NCBI RefSeq assembly: GCF_020509005.1
Contig: NC_063020.1
Span: forward strand, 1,860,001 to 1,924,000
DNA length: 64,000 nucleotides
Reading direction: 5' to 3'
Origin: Fulvia fulva
Taxonomy: Eukaryota; Ascomycota; Dothideomycetes; Mycosphaerellales; Mycosphaerellaceae
Numbering within the stretch: the first letter of the stretch is position 1; the number at the start of each line of letters is the position of its first letter. The notes beneath the pieces are model-generated. The model worked only from the letters and a program-made list of their open reading frames with translations. It was not told where the DNA came from and searched no databases. A program made the translations under genes and the position numbers. Positions 22,701-34,258 of the stretch are shown one piece after another.

Positions 22701-23341
22701 CTGACATCCTGGCGGCACGTCTGCGTGCAAAGTATTGGGGTGCAAGGTACATCATTAATCGTCCCTTCCTGGACTATGCTCTCCACATCATGGCACTCGT
22801 TCGAGATGGTACGCCGGTGGAAAAGGCTGCACGCGATGGTCACGGAAACCCACGAGACAAAGCCGAAATTCACCTCTTCAAAGCTATACAAAAGCTTGGA
22901 GACGAGCAAGTCTGGACGGCAGCGAAACGCTGCATTCATGCTGCGATGCAAAGTACCGTGGCATTTGACGGTGTGGATGGTCGGCTCGTTGTGACTAACA
23001 TTCACGGCACCGCTCACGCGTAAGTTCCAAAGCTCCGACCGGTGAAGGAAATACTGACTTGAAGCAGGCAATTCGGCAACATGTTGGTGCTCTCAGCAGC
23101 ATATGAAAGCCCCTTGCTAGGTACATGGGTTCCACAAGAGCGGTTCCAGCAGCTCATGCAGCGCACAATCACCTTCCTGCGACGGCTCGCGCCCATCTCC
23201 CCCACTTCGGCAGCAGATTGTGGGATATTGGAGAAGTTCAACAAGATACTGTTTCCCACCGCTAGCGAAGAGCCCCATGTCTACAAGAATGAAGGGGTCG
23301 AGGCAATGAGTGCCACAGCTTCGTTCGGTACAGGCACCTGA
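19776..23341 (+). CDS. Zn(II)2Cys6 transcription factor with Pro/Gln/His-rich N-terminus
   Basis: Four exons (19776-20621, 20674-20783, 20833-23019, 23068-23341) give an exact 1138-residue frame. Residues 1-280 are low-complexity Pro, Gln and His, typical of activation regions. Exon 2 opens with the binuclear zinc cluster (ACEQCRQRKQKCDEG, then CSFCKENNLSC) that binds CGG-type sites as a dimer. A coiled segment follows, then four tandem 6-residue repeats, then a fungal-specific regulatory domain from about residue 525 (NRLYDSYMKSLHIMHPFLDK) through YYAKAAEILGDQ to near the end. The start is the first ATG before the proline tract (MDSRRPPYQG). Target genes cannot be told from sequence. It has a long, repeat-rich leader, and nothing clusters with it. 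Confidence 0.88.
20954..21025 (+). repeat. In-frame 18-bp tandem repeat, four copies, in the Zn2Cys6 gene
   Basis: Four consecutive 18-base units encode QRDGHT, QRDNHT, QRDSHT and LRDSHT, just after the coiled segment that follows the zinc cluster. The unit length is a multiple of three, so copy-number change would keep frame. Confidence 0.9.
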
Positions 23342-26300
23342 ACCGATCCATGCTCATGCGCATGACACTCGTTTGCATACCAACTGCAGGCTTCTATCGT
23401 TGTACGGCCCTGGAAGCCTGACACATCTTTTCCGCCGTTACGACTCGCAGTGTGCCATCTCGAGATCACTCGCCTCCGAGAGGTGCGACATGGACCATCA
23501 TCTCGACGCGAGGCATCATCGCATGCAGTGGATGGCACATGTGCTACATCACTGCTGCAAGTCAATTGAGAACACAGGTCACATTATTATCCGACTATTC
23601 TAACCAGAGCGAGGCACTTTGTTTTCACAGCGTTAGCATGAGCATCACGGCGTCGACATCGGCAGCTTTTGTACATCATCCATCCCAGATGGAACTTCGG
23701 CATCTATGGGAGGCAAAGCGTGCAACGCTTCTTTGTGTGTAAAGCATATTTCGCGCACTATACCACGGCCATCATCGGCCATTTTCTGGGCGATATCTGG
23801 TGTTATACTTTGGAGCTACTACGATCTGGCGGAAGGGGGTGTGAAACATTGCGAGATCATGATGAAGACGGCCATATACTCCCACGATCTCTGTATAGTA
23901 TCGAGCAGGCCACCTGCACCCGCGGCATCGCAAATAGCCTACAAGGACATCAACGTAGTAGCTCAGTAATCCTACAAGACCTCGTCAAGCATCTCGTACA
24001 CTTGTGATATCGATCTACAGATCTCGACTGCTCTGACCTTCGGAGTATATTGCGAGCTTACGGGTCATAGCTCGCGGCTCATATCCCCTAGCGTGTCGAG
24101 GCTGGTGGCTGATGTAGTCAAAGTTAGGTTCTTGCCGCAGCAACTTGCGGCAGTCCAACGTCGTCAGTCCCTTGTTTTCCACCACATTGGTAGAACCGAG
24201 CAACTAGGCTAATGTAACCGGCACGGCACGATGTCGAGGAGAACAACCAGTGAAAAGGCATTGACCGAAAGAAGCAAAAGCTTTTAGGTCTGGGAGTCGT
24301 TAGTGTGGTTGGAATGCTCGAATGATACGAAAGGGGCGTCCCGCTTGTGGCGAGTTGGGCTGCAATGATGGCGTGGGGGTGCACGGCTGACGACTGCAAT
24401 GCCTCTTTCAGCGATCATCTCAAGTGGGAGCGCGTTGCGATCGTGCGATTGGATTCGCGGCTTGTTTGTGAGGAGTTAGGGAGGCGTCACCTTGTTGGAC
24501 TTTGTGAAGATGAGGTGGTGGTTCGAAAGGGGATTGGAGTTGGGCAGCAACGTGTAGTGATGAAGGATGAAGGATCAACATGTGGATCATGCCGCCGAGG
24601 AGAAGGTCGGATGTGGGTGAGAAGGAACAGAAATGTGGCACTTTTCATGATGGTGATGAAGACCTCATCTTCGATCTGACCTCGCTGGCGCAAATGGCTA
24701 TGACATTCGTGATGGAAACCACCGAGGCCTGCTCCTTCAGAAGAGGACTCTGCTGCCCAAAGGGGAGAGCGTGTCGCGGTACGTGATAGCTGTCGCGATG
24801 CTGCTAACATGATGCCTCAGTGTCTGTACCTCCTCAAGTTGGAGGCGGCTGCTGGTTATCCAATCTGTCACCGCCTTTCGACCCATGAAGGGCCTGGGAT
24901 AAAGACAGCTGCCAATGCAAGCCGTTGTTGCAAGTCTCCGCTATCGTGCACCATCGTTTGCACCTTTGCACCGATTCTCACAAACGAGATAGTGTGGCAA
25001 ACTACGGAAAGCACTCCGTGCCTGGCACATGAGCAGAATGATACCGGGGTTCGTAGCGCCAGGAGCAGGGAAGATATGAATGCTCATCAAGCTGAACCGG
25101 AGCGTCGCAACCGATATGCTCCCGGGCACGATTTGCGCGTGATCTTGTTCCGCGACGATGTTCCATATTGCAACAGGCCTGCTATGTGTCGCACTGCTCA
25201 TCTGGTCAAGAAACGAACTCCCTTGAGTCTTCCGCCGGACATGTACAAGCGAACAATGCTCCGAATGCAGTAATCCGGCCGGTGACACGATGGTGGTACT
25301 GTGCATGTGGTGAGACTGACAGCCGCCGGATCTCATGGAAGAGGGCGATGTGACGAGAACAAAGTAGGTACGTGGCATCAACAAGGATCTGGACAGGCCC
25401 CAGGCCCATGCCATCCTCGTTGATGATCATGGGTAAAGCGCCGATGCGCGAAGTGCCGGTCGGGTGCTCGCCGAGCTCGCGTCGAGTGAGACAATGATTT
25501 AGCAAAGCACGCGGCGAGTCGTCCATCGTCACGGATATGGATAGCGATAGCATCTGCTACCATCTACCACCAGATGCCAATGAAGCATGTAGTAGTGCTG
25601 ACACGAATGTCCACATGACCAATGTGCGAGGCTGAGCATTGCCTGGTGGGAAAGGACGACGTGCCAGAATGACGAAATGGCAGGCAGGAACCCCGACTAG
25701 GAAATCGCATACCGTACTGCAGAGACCCCAGCAAGCTCCTGCTGCGGATCATGGCGAGGGAGTTTCTTGGTCGAGCAGCGTCGCGTCCGACGGACTGGTA
25801 GCGCAGCGATCGAAACCTGCTTCCATACATGTACCAAACAAGTGGCTGATGAACGAGATAACCGCGCTTCCAGAGGATTGGAAATTGAGCGAGGAAGCGC
25901 TGGCGCCACCATGCCGACACGGCCGTCGCCAGGCAAACGACGGTGTGCCCACTCAACGCACTGCTAATTGACCAGACCTTGCCTCGCAGCGTACTTCCAC
26001 AGGCCCAGTATCTCCTTCAGATATTGACACCGTATTTAAGAGGCGTCAACAATACGGGAAGATCCGCAACGTACAGGTGAGGTCGACTGCGTTGTCTTTG
26101 CAGTCTGGGATCAGTCAGGGAAGATGCTTGTGGGCGCCCGCGTTTGACTCCGTCGAAGCGCCGGCAGTGCATCACCCGCTGCCTGAGCCGCGGACGACGA
26201 TTTCATGACCGAGCATGACCGGACAGAGGGACATACACTAAGGTGAAGTGAAGGACGGTTTGCAGTCTAAATTGCAGACGGTCACTGGCCCCAATGGTGG

Positions 26301-26524
26301 ATACTCGCGCCGTATAGATCTCTTGGTGCGGAACCCGTGCGTGCGAATACAAATGAGTCTCCATAGATCAAAAACCATATGCAGATGCAGGAGTCCACCA
26401 ACGACATACAGTAGCTGTCGTATTAGACGTATTGGCCGAATCCCCAGCAACACGACAGCGGTCTTGCACGTCCAGCTTCCACGTATACGTTTCTCCTCAC
26501 ATCCTTCTTGCCTACCTACCCTCT
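23342..26524. other. Gene-poor stretch, no supported gene
   Basis: Only short overlapping frames, none with a recognisable domain, signal peptide or consistent intron-joined structure. The region 24347-24679 has the best-looking frame on the + strand, but an equally open frame lies opposite and neither has known features. No tandem repeats or inverted arms were noticed. Confidence 0.45.
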
Positions 26525-27181
26525 TCACTTCTTCGGCATCCAAACCCTCAAATCCCTACAAAAGTACAAACTCCCAACCCTACTCTCAGCATCCTTCTCC
26601 TGCGCCGTCTTCACTCTTCCATACTTCACAGTCCCCCCACCAACCTCCCAGATCCTCGGATCTCTCTCACAAATCTCCACAGGACTGTCACTGCCCATCT
26701 CAGGGTTTTCATGTACGGTTGTTAGGACTCCTGAGTATTGGCGGGTGAAAGAGTCGTCGACTTCCTGCAAGAAGGAAACGTTAGCGGGTGAGGGAGGGAG
26801 GGAGGTAGAGGCAGGGTAGAGGATACATACTTTCCGCATCAAGCTTATCCTTTTGCCTCTGCTCTCGTGGAACTTGCTCTGTCTGCCCCATTGTTTGGCA
26901 CGCTCGAGTTGGCGAGCGCGGGAGAACTGGCGGTAGAGGAGGAGAGAGAGGGCAATGAGGGAGAGGAGGGTTGTGATCGATAACAGTGTCAGGGTTATGA
27001 TGAAGGCTGTCTTCGGTAGGACGATTTGGTCAGATCTGATGGATTGGCACGTTGAAGTTGTGTTGGTTGCCGTGGTATTTGGCGCTACTGCTGGTTCAGA
27101 TCGTGCTGTTATGCCACCAACCGTCGGGTCCGCAAGGTAGAGCGATACTCGGATGTCGTGAGGGAGGTTTACAATGGCCAT
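26525..27181 (-). CDS. Single-pass membrane protein of unknown function
   Basis: Starting at the ATG at 27181 (MAIVNLPHD), two exons (26831-27181, 26525-26764) give 196 residues. A 50-odd-residue N-terminal part with NTT glycosylation-type sites precedes one strong membrane span (FIITLTLLSITTLLSLIAL) followed by a basic stretch (RQFSRARQLERAKQWGRQ). This suggests an outside N-terminus and a cytosolic tail. The 66-base intron (GTATGT...TTGCAG) is a multiple of three and free of stops, so a retained-intron form would also be read through. No family is recognised. Confidence 0.6.
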   Translation of the reverse strand: MAIVNLPHDIRVSLYLADPTVGGITARSEPAVAPNTTATNTTSTCQSIRSDQIVLPKTAFIITLTLLSITTLLSLIALSLLLYRQFSRARQLERAKQWGRQSKFHESRGKRISLMRKVCILYPASTSLPPSPANVSFLQEVDDSFTRQYSGVLTTVHENPEMGSDSPVEICERDPRIWEVGGGTVKYGRVKTAQEKDAESRVGSLYFCRDLRVWMPKK

Positions 27182-27863
27182 CAGACGATAGACGATAGTG
27201 ATGTTGTGGCGCAGCCGTGAAGAGGAGGTTGATGAGTAAGAATACGAGTAATGAGCGACGAACAGAACTGGAAGCACACCAACCTACCTCTCGTATTGCT
27301 GCTGAGCATATAAGCAAGCTCGAAGACCAACATCAGCGCGTATGCTTGTCTGCGGCGCAGCAGAACTATACTTGACCTTCAAGCTTGAGATGTTATGGAT
27401 GTTATGAAACACGAGCTTCTTCCTAGCTGCATGTTTGCCAAGCACTTTCTTCACCGGAAATGGATCTTGTCCAGTCAGTTTGGACTCTGCGGCATGAGCA
27501 TGTGTCTGATTGGGTTGTGTTACGCCAAACCGGAATGTTGAGGTGTGAAGGTCTGCTTATAGCATGTTGCCGCCGAGGGCGTCAAAGGCCGGCGCTTAGC
27601 ATCATGAAGTGCTCCACGGCGTCGGATCCACTGCTCCGGCCATGAAGGACGAAAGCGGAACGCGAAAACAGAGTACATTGCCGTTAACGTCAAGTTGGAT
27701 CTCCCGTGGTCGAGCTCTGGTAGCGAGAGCAAGTTGAGAGAGATGGGCATCTCACGTGATAGCGCATCGAAACTGCTGCGCAGCTTCTTCGAGGTGAAGA
27801 CCTGTTCGCAGGTCAGAAGAATGATTCTTTGCATGGCTGGGTAGAGTCGAGTTGCAATGTAGC
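27182..27863. other. Intergenic, nothing supported
   Basis: Short frames on both strands without domain or splice evidence. The stretch contains the upstream region of the membrane-protein gene and the 3' flank of the RED-like gene. Confidence 0.4.
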
Positions 27864-29492
27864 TCATTTGCTTCCTCCCTTCCGTCCCTCGATGACCCTC
27901 ATGATATCGGACATATTGTTAGCGTCACCCTTTCTCTTCTTGGGCTTACGCTTCTTCTTGCCATCGCCTTTCGAGCCACCTTCAGCATCGTCTTCGTCAC
28001 CAAACCCAGCTTTACCTTTCCATTCCGATAGCTTGATTTTCTTGTCCTCGCCCAAATCTTCCTCGTCCTCACCACGGCTTCCACCAAAGCCCATATCCAT
28101 ATCTTCCATGTCGCGGTCCTGGTTGGCAAGCATCTTAGCGCGTTTTGCCAATCGAGCTTTGTGGTCTGCGTCTGTCTCGTCTTCTCGGTGGTCGTCTTCC
28201 GGTGCCGTCGTGCCCAGTTTTGCGGCCTTCGCGATGACGTTCTCCACGCCTTTGAAACGGTCTTGTTCCGCCTCCTCTTCTGCACTGGTCTTGCTTCCGA
28301 AGTAATTTCGCGACGCATTGGGTGCAGACGCCGCCGGAGCAGGCTCAGCCTTCTCGAGCGGTCCATCGTTTTCACTTGCCTGGCCAGACTCTGAGCCATC
28401 ATCATCCCGTTCTGCAGAAGGTGTCTTCGTCGTAGACTGTGGAACATCTCCGTCGTCACTATCGCCATCGTCATCATCGTCGTCGTCGTCCATGTCACCC
28501 AAAGGATTGTATTCCGTGCCAGCTCCCTCGAAGATGTCGTCACCGTCGTCATTCTCAGCGTCCGGTCCCGGCTTCTTCTGCTCCGGAAGCACGATATCCG
28601 CACCCAACACTGGCTTGCTGACGTCTGGCATATCCGCCGCAACCTTCTCAGGCTCTGCGACTTTCCGCACCTTCTTCTTCACCACACCGTTCTCGTCGAC
28701 TGTAATCAGCACCTCGCGGCCTTTGTGATCGATCTCAATCTTGGGTTTTGTCTCTTCGCCAATCTTGCGCCATCGATTGTCTAGTGTGGGCGCAGTCGCG
28801 GCCTTCGCCTCTTGAGCTGCTTTCCGCTGTGCCTTCAGCTCGGCCATGATCTCATCTCTTGACCTCTTCACACCTGCGACTTGCGCCGGCGCCTTTGTCC
28901 CCTTCTTCTCCGCCTTCTCCTTCTTGACTGTCTCGACTTCCTGCTCTCCCAGTTTCTCCAACTCATCGTCAACATCGGGAGGCGCCTCACCGGTCTCTCC
29001 ACCTTTCAGACCCAGTACATCCTCCCCTCGCCTTGTCCGCTCAAGCAGCCGTCGGTCCAAGCCCTTCACAAGGTATGAGGCGCTGGCATCGTCGCCGATG
29101 ATCTGATCTCTCAGCTTCTCGAACGTTTCTTGCTCCAGCTGACCCAGCTTCACCTGTTCCTCCAACGCTGTAATGCGCTTCGCCTTGTCGTCCTCATCGT
29201 CCTGGGCCTCCTGCCTTGCTTTCGCGCGGTCGGTGTATCCAGCTGAGAACTTGCTCCCCTTCGGCGCAGATGATCTGAATTTCTTGTTGGGCTTCAGCGC
29301 AGCATGCTGCTCTCTCACCTGCCGTGCAAAGTCATTTCCGCCTACCGCCTTGCCCGGTCGCGGTGTCATGCCCACGAAGCTCGACTTCTTCGCACCCAGC
29401 GCAGGCGTCTGGCCTCCTTTAGAAGCAGGAGGTGAGCCATCTTCGGCCTTAGCCTTCGAAGCGATGAACTTTCGAAACTCTGCGTTGTTCAT
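27864..29492 (-). CDS. RED/IK-like spliceosomal protein
   Basis: An intronless 542-residue frame. The N-terminal part has the RED-type features YTDRAKARQE and, further on, YLVKGLDRRLLERTR, which match the YRDRAKERR and LVKGLDxxLL signatures of the metazoan RED (IK) protein and fission yeast Smu2. These proteins act with Smu1 in spliceosome activation in the nucleus. The middle and C-terminal parts are highly charged, with a long Asp run near residue 340 and a basic KKKRKPKKRK end that looks like a nuclear localisation signal. The start is the only upstream Met (MNNAEFRKF). The C-terminal RE/RD repeat of animal RED is absent, as is common in fungi. Confidence 0.8.
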   Translation of the reverse strand: MNNAEFRKFIASKAKAEDGSPPASKGGQTPALGAKKSSFVGMTPRPGKAVGGNDFARQVREQHAALKPNKKFRSSAPKGSKFSAGYTDRAKARQEAQDDEDDKAKRITALEEQVKLGQLEQETFEKLRDQIIGDDASASYLVKGLDRRLLERTRRGEDVLGLKGGETGEAPPDVDDELEKLGEQEVETVKKEKAEKKGTKAPAQVAGVKRSRDEIMAELKAQRKAAQEAKAATAPTLDNRWRKIGEETKPKIEIDHKGREVLITVDENGVVKKKVRKVAEPEKVAADMPDVSKPVLGADIVLPEQKKPGPDAENDDGDDIFEGAGTEYNPLGDMDDDDDDDDGDSDDGDVPQSTTKTPSAERDDDGSESGQASENDGPLEKAEPAPAASAPNASRNYFGSKTSAEEEAEQDRFKGVENVIAKAAKLGTTAPEDDHREDETDADHKARLAKRAKMLANQDRDMEDMDMGFGGSRGEDEEDLGEDKKIKLSEWKGKAGFGDEDDAEGGSKGDGKKKRKPKKRKGDANNMSDIMRVIEGRKGGSK

Positions 29493-29911
29493 GATGTTGG
29501 TGATATGCAGCAGCTGAGGTCGGGTGAAGGACAGGCGATAGGCTCAAGGACCGACACTGCCCTTGCTTAGCAGTTGCCAGCGCGGCAAGTAGTACAGCGT
29601 TGGTCTGACTGCGATGTCGAGTGTCGGCACGCCCCAACCTTCCCACAGTCTGGAGACTTAGTTCCGATGCTCTGGAAGAAGATGCGGATCGTGGCGCCGG
29701 CTGCTGCCGAAGGGCACGTGCACGTCTTTTCTAAGAGGCGTGCTGGCATGACACCGTGTACATGCTAACATACATGGAACGTGAAAAGTGAGACATGCTG
29801 CTAACGTGAGGAATCCCCGTTTCTATATAAAATGCTACACAGTCCATACCCGCGGCACTGCCCACTAACAAGACTCAGACTCCTTGCACACCAGGAAACC
29901 ACGAGCTCGTG
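29493..29911. other. Intergenic between RED-like and phosphate permease genes
   Basis: Both flanking genes are on the minus strand. A TATATAAA-like stretch near 29823-29830 is the only notable feature and is too far from the RED-like start to assign. Confidence 0.35.
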
Positions 29912-31783
29912 TTAGAACGAAGGCGCATTCAGAGCCATGAGACAGAGCAACCCTGAAATCAGACCAGCACATGGCAAGGTCAGGACCCATCCCATGAAGA
30001 TGAACACAACCTGCCGCCAATTGACGGCCTTGAGGTCATAGTTCATGAGCGCCACTCCCACAGCAGCTCCAGTGAGACATTGCGTGGTGCTGACTGGAAG
30101 TCCAAGTCTCGAGGCCATGAGAACCGTGATAGCCGCACCGAGCTCAATGGAGAAACCACGAGTCGGGCTCATCTGCGTGATCTTGTTACCCAAGGCACGC
30201 ACGATATGGTAACCCATGAACCAGAAGCCGAGGCCGAGGAGCAGACCCCCCAAGACGAGGATCCAGACGGGAGTTGAGGACTCGGTCGCGACTTCTCCGA
30301 CGCGGTATGTTTGGTAGACTGCTGCGACTGGGCCGACGGCGTTGGCAATGTCGTTACTGCCGTGAGCGATGGACATGAGCATTGCTGAGATGACCTGGCA
30401 GTATGTCCACAAGTGCTCTACGCGAACGTCGTAGCGATGGGCGTGAGCATGGATCTCGCGTAGTGTTTCGGAGTCGTGAGAGACGGCCTGCAAAAAGTTT
30501 AGCTAACGTTCAATGGGATATGGTGGAGATGACCCACGTCGATGGAGACACCTCTCAGCACGATGAACTTGGTCCAGTTCCACAGCTTCTTCGGGTTGGA
30601 CCACCACAGACCTTGCACAGGCACGATCCAACGCTCATATGGTGGCACATATCCAGACTTCGCACGCTTCATTGCTTGCTCTTCTTCAGCAGCCCGGAGC
30701 GCGGCCTTGTCGTCGCGTTTCTCGACATCGACGGTACCGTGGATGGCGTCAGGATCCAAGTCACGGTCACTGCTGTTGTTCGACACCGACTTGGCTTTGG
30801 CTTCGTCTTTCTTCCCAGCAGAGACATTGCCATATGCATCCTCATAGTAGTTGGTAACATACTCATCGCCCTTGCCAGGAAAGTAGAGTTTGACATTGTC
30901 GTTCCGCAGCAATGGTCCCATTGGTATATGCCACACCCTTAAACGAGTATCCTTCCTTATCAGCTTGCGTTCAAAGAATGGCATGAAGAAGATGTAGCAG
31001 ATGATCGTGATCCCGAAGAAGACCGCGAAGATAATTCCAGCAATGGTCCCGCCCCCAAGAGTGTCGATATCAGACCCAGGCGCTTCGATGGCAATGAATA
31101 ATGCCAGGATCGCAGCGGTAAGGCCAAAGTACCACGGAATCAATCGCATGGCCCACTTGAAGCTATCCTTTCGTTCAAGGACGGTGTACTTGACCAACCC
31201 AAATACAAGCGCTGCGAAAGCGCCCGCGATGACGGGTGCAATGCCCCATGATGCCGCAACCTGCGAAACACTGCCAGAATCCCAGGCCCATTGGATCGGC
31301 GCCTGCGTGGCGAAGCCTACACCGATCAGGGCTCCGACGACTGTCTGGGTAGTTGACACTGGCATGCCCTGGCTGGTCGCAAACATCAGCCAGCTGGCAC
31401 TGCCTACTTCAGCACACCCCATAGCGAGCATGAGGACTCCAGGTCGGCCTTCGAAGCGGTCGATTGTGACTAGATGAGAGTAGGGTGTCAGCCTTAGAAG
31501 TCGTGCCTACGACACTTCGAGATTTACTGATTCCATTCTTGATCGTATCCGTGACGCGCTCGCCCAAGACGACGGCACCGAAGAACTCGGTAATGATGGA
31601 CAGGAAGCCGACTTGCACCATGGAGAGCGTTCGGGCTGCGACCGATGTAGCGTATGCGTTCGCAACATCGTTGGCTCCATTACCGAAAGCGCTGAAGCAG
31701 TAGGCGATGAAGGTGATCGCAAGGATCCAGTCGTAGCGGGCTGTTGCGGGCGACTGCCGCTTAGTGAGAAGGGACAGCAGCAT
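29912..31783 (-). CDS. PiT-family phosphate permease (Pho89/PHO-4 type)
   Basis: Three exons (31528-31783, 30538-31469, 29912-30487) give an exact 587-residue frame. Splicing restores NGIITIDRFEGRPG and GVSIDAVSHD. Both PiT signature motifs are present, FGNGANDVANAY near residue 34 and HGSNDIANAVGP near residue 440, each followed by the G[ML]PVSTTQ loop. Many hydrophobic spans flank a long charged loop (about residues 200-395). This family imports phosphate with Na+ or H+ across the plasma membrane. Fungal members (Neurospora PHO-4, yeast Pho89) rise under phosphate starvation. The start (MLLSLLTKRQ) is the Met nearest the first span. No neighbouring phosphate genes are seen. Confidence 0.9.
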
Positions 31784-32689
31784 GATTGAGGGACAGCAGC
31801 GCAAGAGACAAGAAGTGGCCAGAGATATGCCTACCCTTCAGCTCGAAAGCAGGGATGCATGAAGAGTTATATAAGTTGCTCCGAAGCGAATGTGCAGATC
31901 TCATTGCCCAGATACCTCGGGCAGTAAGGTGCAGGCCCGTTCAGAGGATCTCCACCGTCGACATCTTGACCCTCTTTGTGGTGAGAGTATGGCAAGCATT
32001 CTCACATGGCGTTGGCTCCAAGACAATGCCCAGAATGTACCAAGGTATTATATGTAATGCTTCGAGAAGGAGCTGAGCGCTGCGGCTGATCCCTCACAGG
32101 CATGGGGCGTGTCAGAATCCGCGTTAGCTATTGGTTGTTTTAGACGATACTGTGGATGGTCGATCAAAGGCGACTTTCTTTGATGTCTTCATATTGTGCG
32201 CAGTCCCAGTCAGCAGCCGTACGGCTCGCGTAGAGGCCACCTCGTTCTACACGAAGCGCGACTGTGGATGTGAACGTTCCTCTTGGCTTCTTTCCTTGGC
32301 GATGCATTTACAGCCAATTATCTGGCAACGTGCTTGTCTCCAGCCTAAACATTGGGCGATGAAGTTCACGAGGTTCAACATACATTCACTCAAGCCAAGC
32401 AAGCGTGCCGTGATGGAGACAGAGGATGTAATGCCATGCGTCTGCCATGCGTAAACACTCCACTGCCATGCGACTTGGCCCGAATTACGCGTGTTGACTG
32501 TAAGGCTTCTGGCACATGGTTCACTCTGTCTTTCCGTCTCTTCAGCTGTCTTGTGGTCCTGGAGAATAAGAGTGGTGCACTCCAGCAGCCTCTTCAGCGT
32601 GCTGATGCCGTTTTACAGCTACATCACTGGCTGATGAAGGCTTTCGGCGCAGCGCGTAGAGAATGCAAGCTGTCATATGCGAGTGGTTT
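31784..32689. other. Upstream region of the phosphate permease, no gene seen
   Basis: No supported coding frame. I looked for the CACGTG site bound by the phosphate regulator Pho4/NUC-1 near the permease start and did not find it. A TATA-like sequence is present (separate entry). Confidence 0.4.
31867..31874 (-). promoter_or_regulatory. TATA-like element upstream of the phosphate permease
   Basis: TTATATAA, readable on both strands, 84-91 bases before the permease ATG. The position suits a core promoter, but this rests on sequence alone. Confidence 0.3.
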
Positions 32690-34258
32690 TCATCCTTTTC
32701 CTGGGACCTCCGTGCCATGATCTATACTGCTAGTAGAAGCGCTTTCCAAGCTGAACTTGGGGGACAGAAGAGGCTCTGCTACTTCGGACGCCTCGCCGGG
32801 TTGAAGTTGATCAAGCGGTATTTGGGAGAGTAGACCTGCCTCCTCTTGTCCTGATTGCAATTTGACTCGGCCAGATCCATTGACAAACTTATCATCCAAC
32901 CACTTTCCGAACTCGTTGCAAGGTTTGTCGACGAAGATCTCCAAGAAGTGAGCGCAGCTCATTGCGATGGGCACACTGATCAGCCAAACCACCAGCCATA
33001 TGAAAACATTCGTAAACGGTCCCGAAATGAATACATGGTCGAAGCCATCCTGAGACCGGTTCTCGCAAAGAGCGTCGTACAACGCACCACGCAACGGCAA
33101 AGAAACCCGGGTATTGATCAGGATGTGAATGAGATACAGCATGAAGCTTATCCTGCCGAGATGCTGGATGAGCTTCGTCTCATGGAATCTCCTGACAAAG
33201 GTCAGGTGACAGCTACTCGCCACAAAGAGGAACCCTGCGATGGCAAACCAAACACGTCCTTCACCAACCATGCCACGATAGCCAGGAGGAATTGGGATAT
33301 AACTCAACCACGCATATCCAGGCCTCGTGAATTCGTCCGACTCGTCTACGTAGCCCATCAACAGAAGTGACAAGACGAAAACCAAGATCCAGGCGCAGCG
33401 AGCGATCGGACCTGTCTGCTGGGACAGCTTATTGAATCCGCCTCGCCAACGGACATAGTCTGCAAGAGCAAGGCCCATCCCAAACAACCACAATCCCCAG
33501 TAGGTCTGCCAGCCAGCATACATCGTCGTTAAAATGACGCATACCATGCGGCGATGAAAAGCCTGTGTTCTGCCGATCGCGAGTAAGAGTGTGAAGACGA
33601 AGATGGATCCAGAAAACTCAAATGGAATAGTCCACATGACGTAGTTGTACGTGTTGACAGTGAAGAGTGAGGTGGCTGGCGTGCCCTGAAGCGGATTGGA
33701 CCACCTCCGGCTCTCTTCAATGAACTTCCATATCTCCTCGAACATACCGATCACTCCGTGCCATGAGACGTAGATCTCATTGATGAGGTAGAAAACGCTC
33801 ACAATGAAGCAGGGAAGGTACAGTCGAAACCATCTCCGTATGAGAGAAGATGACAACGACCCAAACAGTTTCTCCTGATTGTTCGCCCGAATCGTGCCTA
33901 GGGGACTCCAGGACAGCACGAACCCGGACAGAACGAAGAATATGGCAACTTCGGCACTCCCAGACGCTGCGATGATGCGGAAGAATGGCAGTCGGTATGG
34001 TTCCCAGAGTCTATCGCCTTCTTTGTAGTACCACACCCCGTCCACATTCTTGTCGGCCAAGACTCTTGCGCCGAAGGGGGCATAGGCGAAGATTGAAAGC
34101 CACTCCAGGTCGTAGTGGTTCATGACTACTAGGAATGCTGCCAGTCCTCGCACTCCGTCCAGCCATGCTGTCTCTCGCGATCCATCAAGCTCTTTTGGCG
34201 GCCAACCGTGGAAGAAGCCGAGGCATTTCTGGAACCAGCTGAGGGGTGTGAACTGCAT
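32690..34258 (-). CDS. Acyltransferase-3 family membrane protein
   Basis: An intronless 522-residue frame. It has the family's opening motif WLDGVRGLAAFLVVMNHY, in which the His is the expected catalytic residue, followed by SGSAEVAIFFVLSGFVLSWS and RRWFRLYLPCF. About ten hydrophobic spans follow, ending with the ISFMLYLIH motif near residue 390. Such proteins move acyl groups onto sugars or other small molecules at membranes, and the substrate of this one cannot be told. The soluble C-terminal 60 residues are charged. The start (MQFTPLSWFQ) is the first Met and sits close to the conserved motif. Nothing nearby suggests a biosynthetic cluster. Confidence 0.88.
   Translation of the reverse strand: MQFTPLSWFQKCLGFFHGWPPKELDGSRETAWLDGVRGLAAFLVVMNHYDLEWLSIFAYAPFGARVLADKNVDGVWYYKEGDRLWEPYRLPFFRIIAASGSAEVAIFFVLSGFVLSWSPLGTIRANNQEKLFGSLSSSLIRRWFRLYLPCFIVSVFYLINEIYVSWHGVIGMFEEIWKFIEESRRWSNPLQGTPATSLFTVNTYNYVMWTIPFEFSGSIFVFTLLLAIGRTQAFHRRMVCVILTTMYAGWQTYWGLWLFGMGLALADYVRWRGGFNKLSQQTGPIARCAWILVFVLSLLLMGYVDESDEFTRPGYAWLSYIPIPPGYRGMVGEGRVWFAIAGFLFVASSCHLTFVRRFHETKLIQHLGRISFMLYLIHILINTRVSLPLRGALYDALCENRSQDGFDHVFISGPFTNVFIWLVVWLISVPIAMSCAHFLEIFVDKPCNEFGKWLDDKFVNGSGRVKLQSGQEEAGLLSQIPLDQLQPGEASEVAEPLLSPKFSLESASTSSIDHGTEVPGKG

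Noticed and set aside
24347..24679. A 110-residue frame in the gene-poor stretch
   Set aside because: No domain, no signal peptide and an equally open frame on the other strand.
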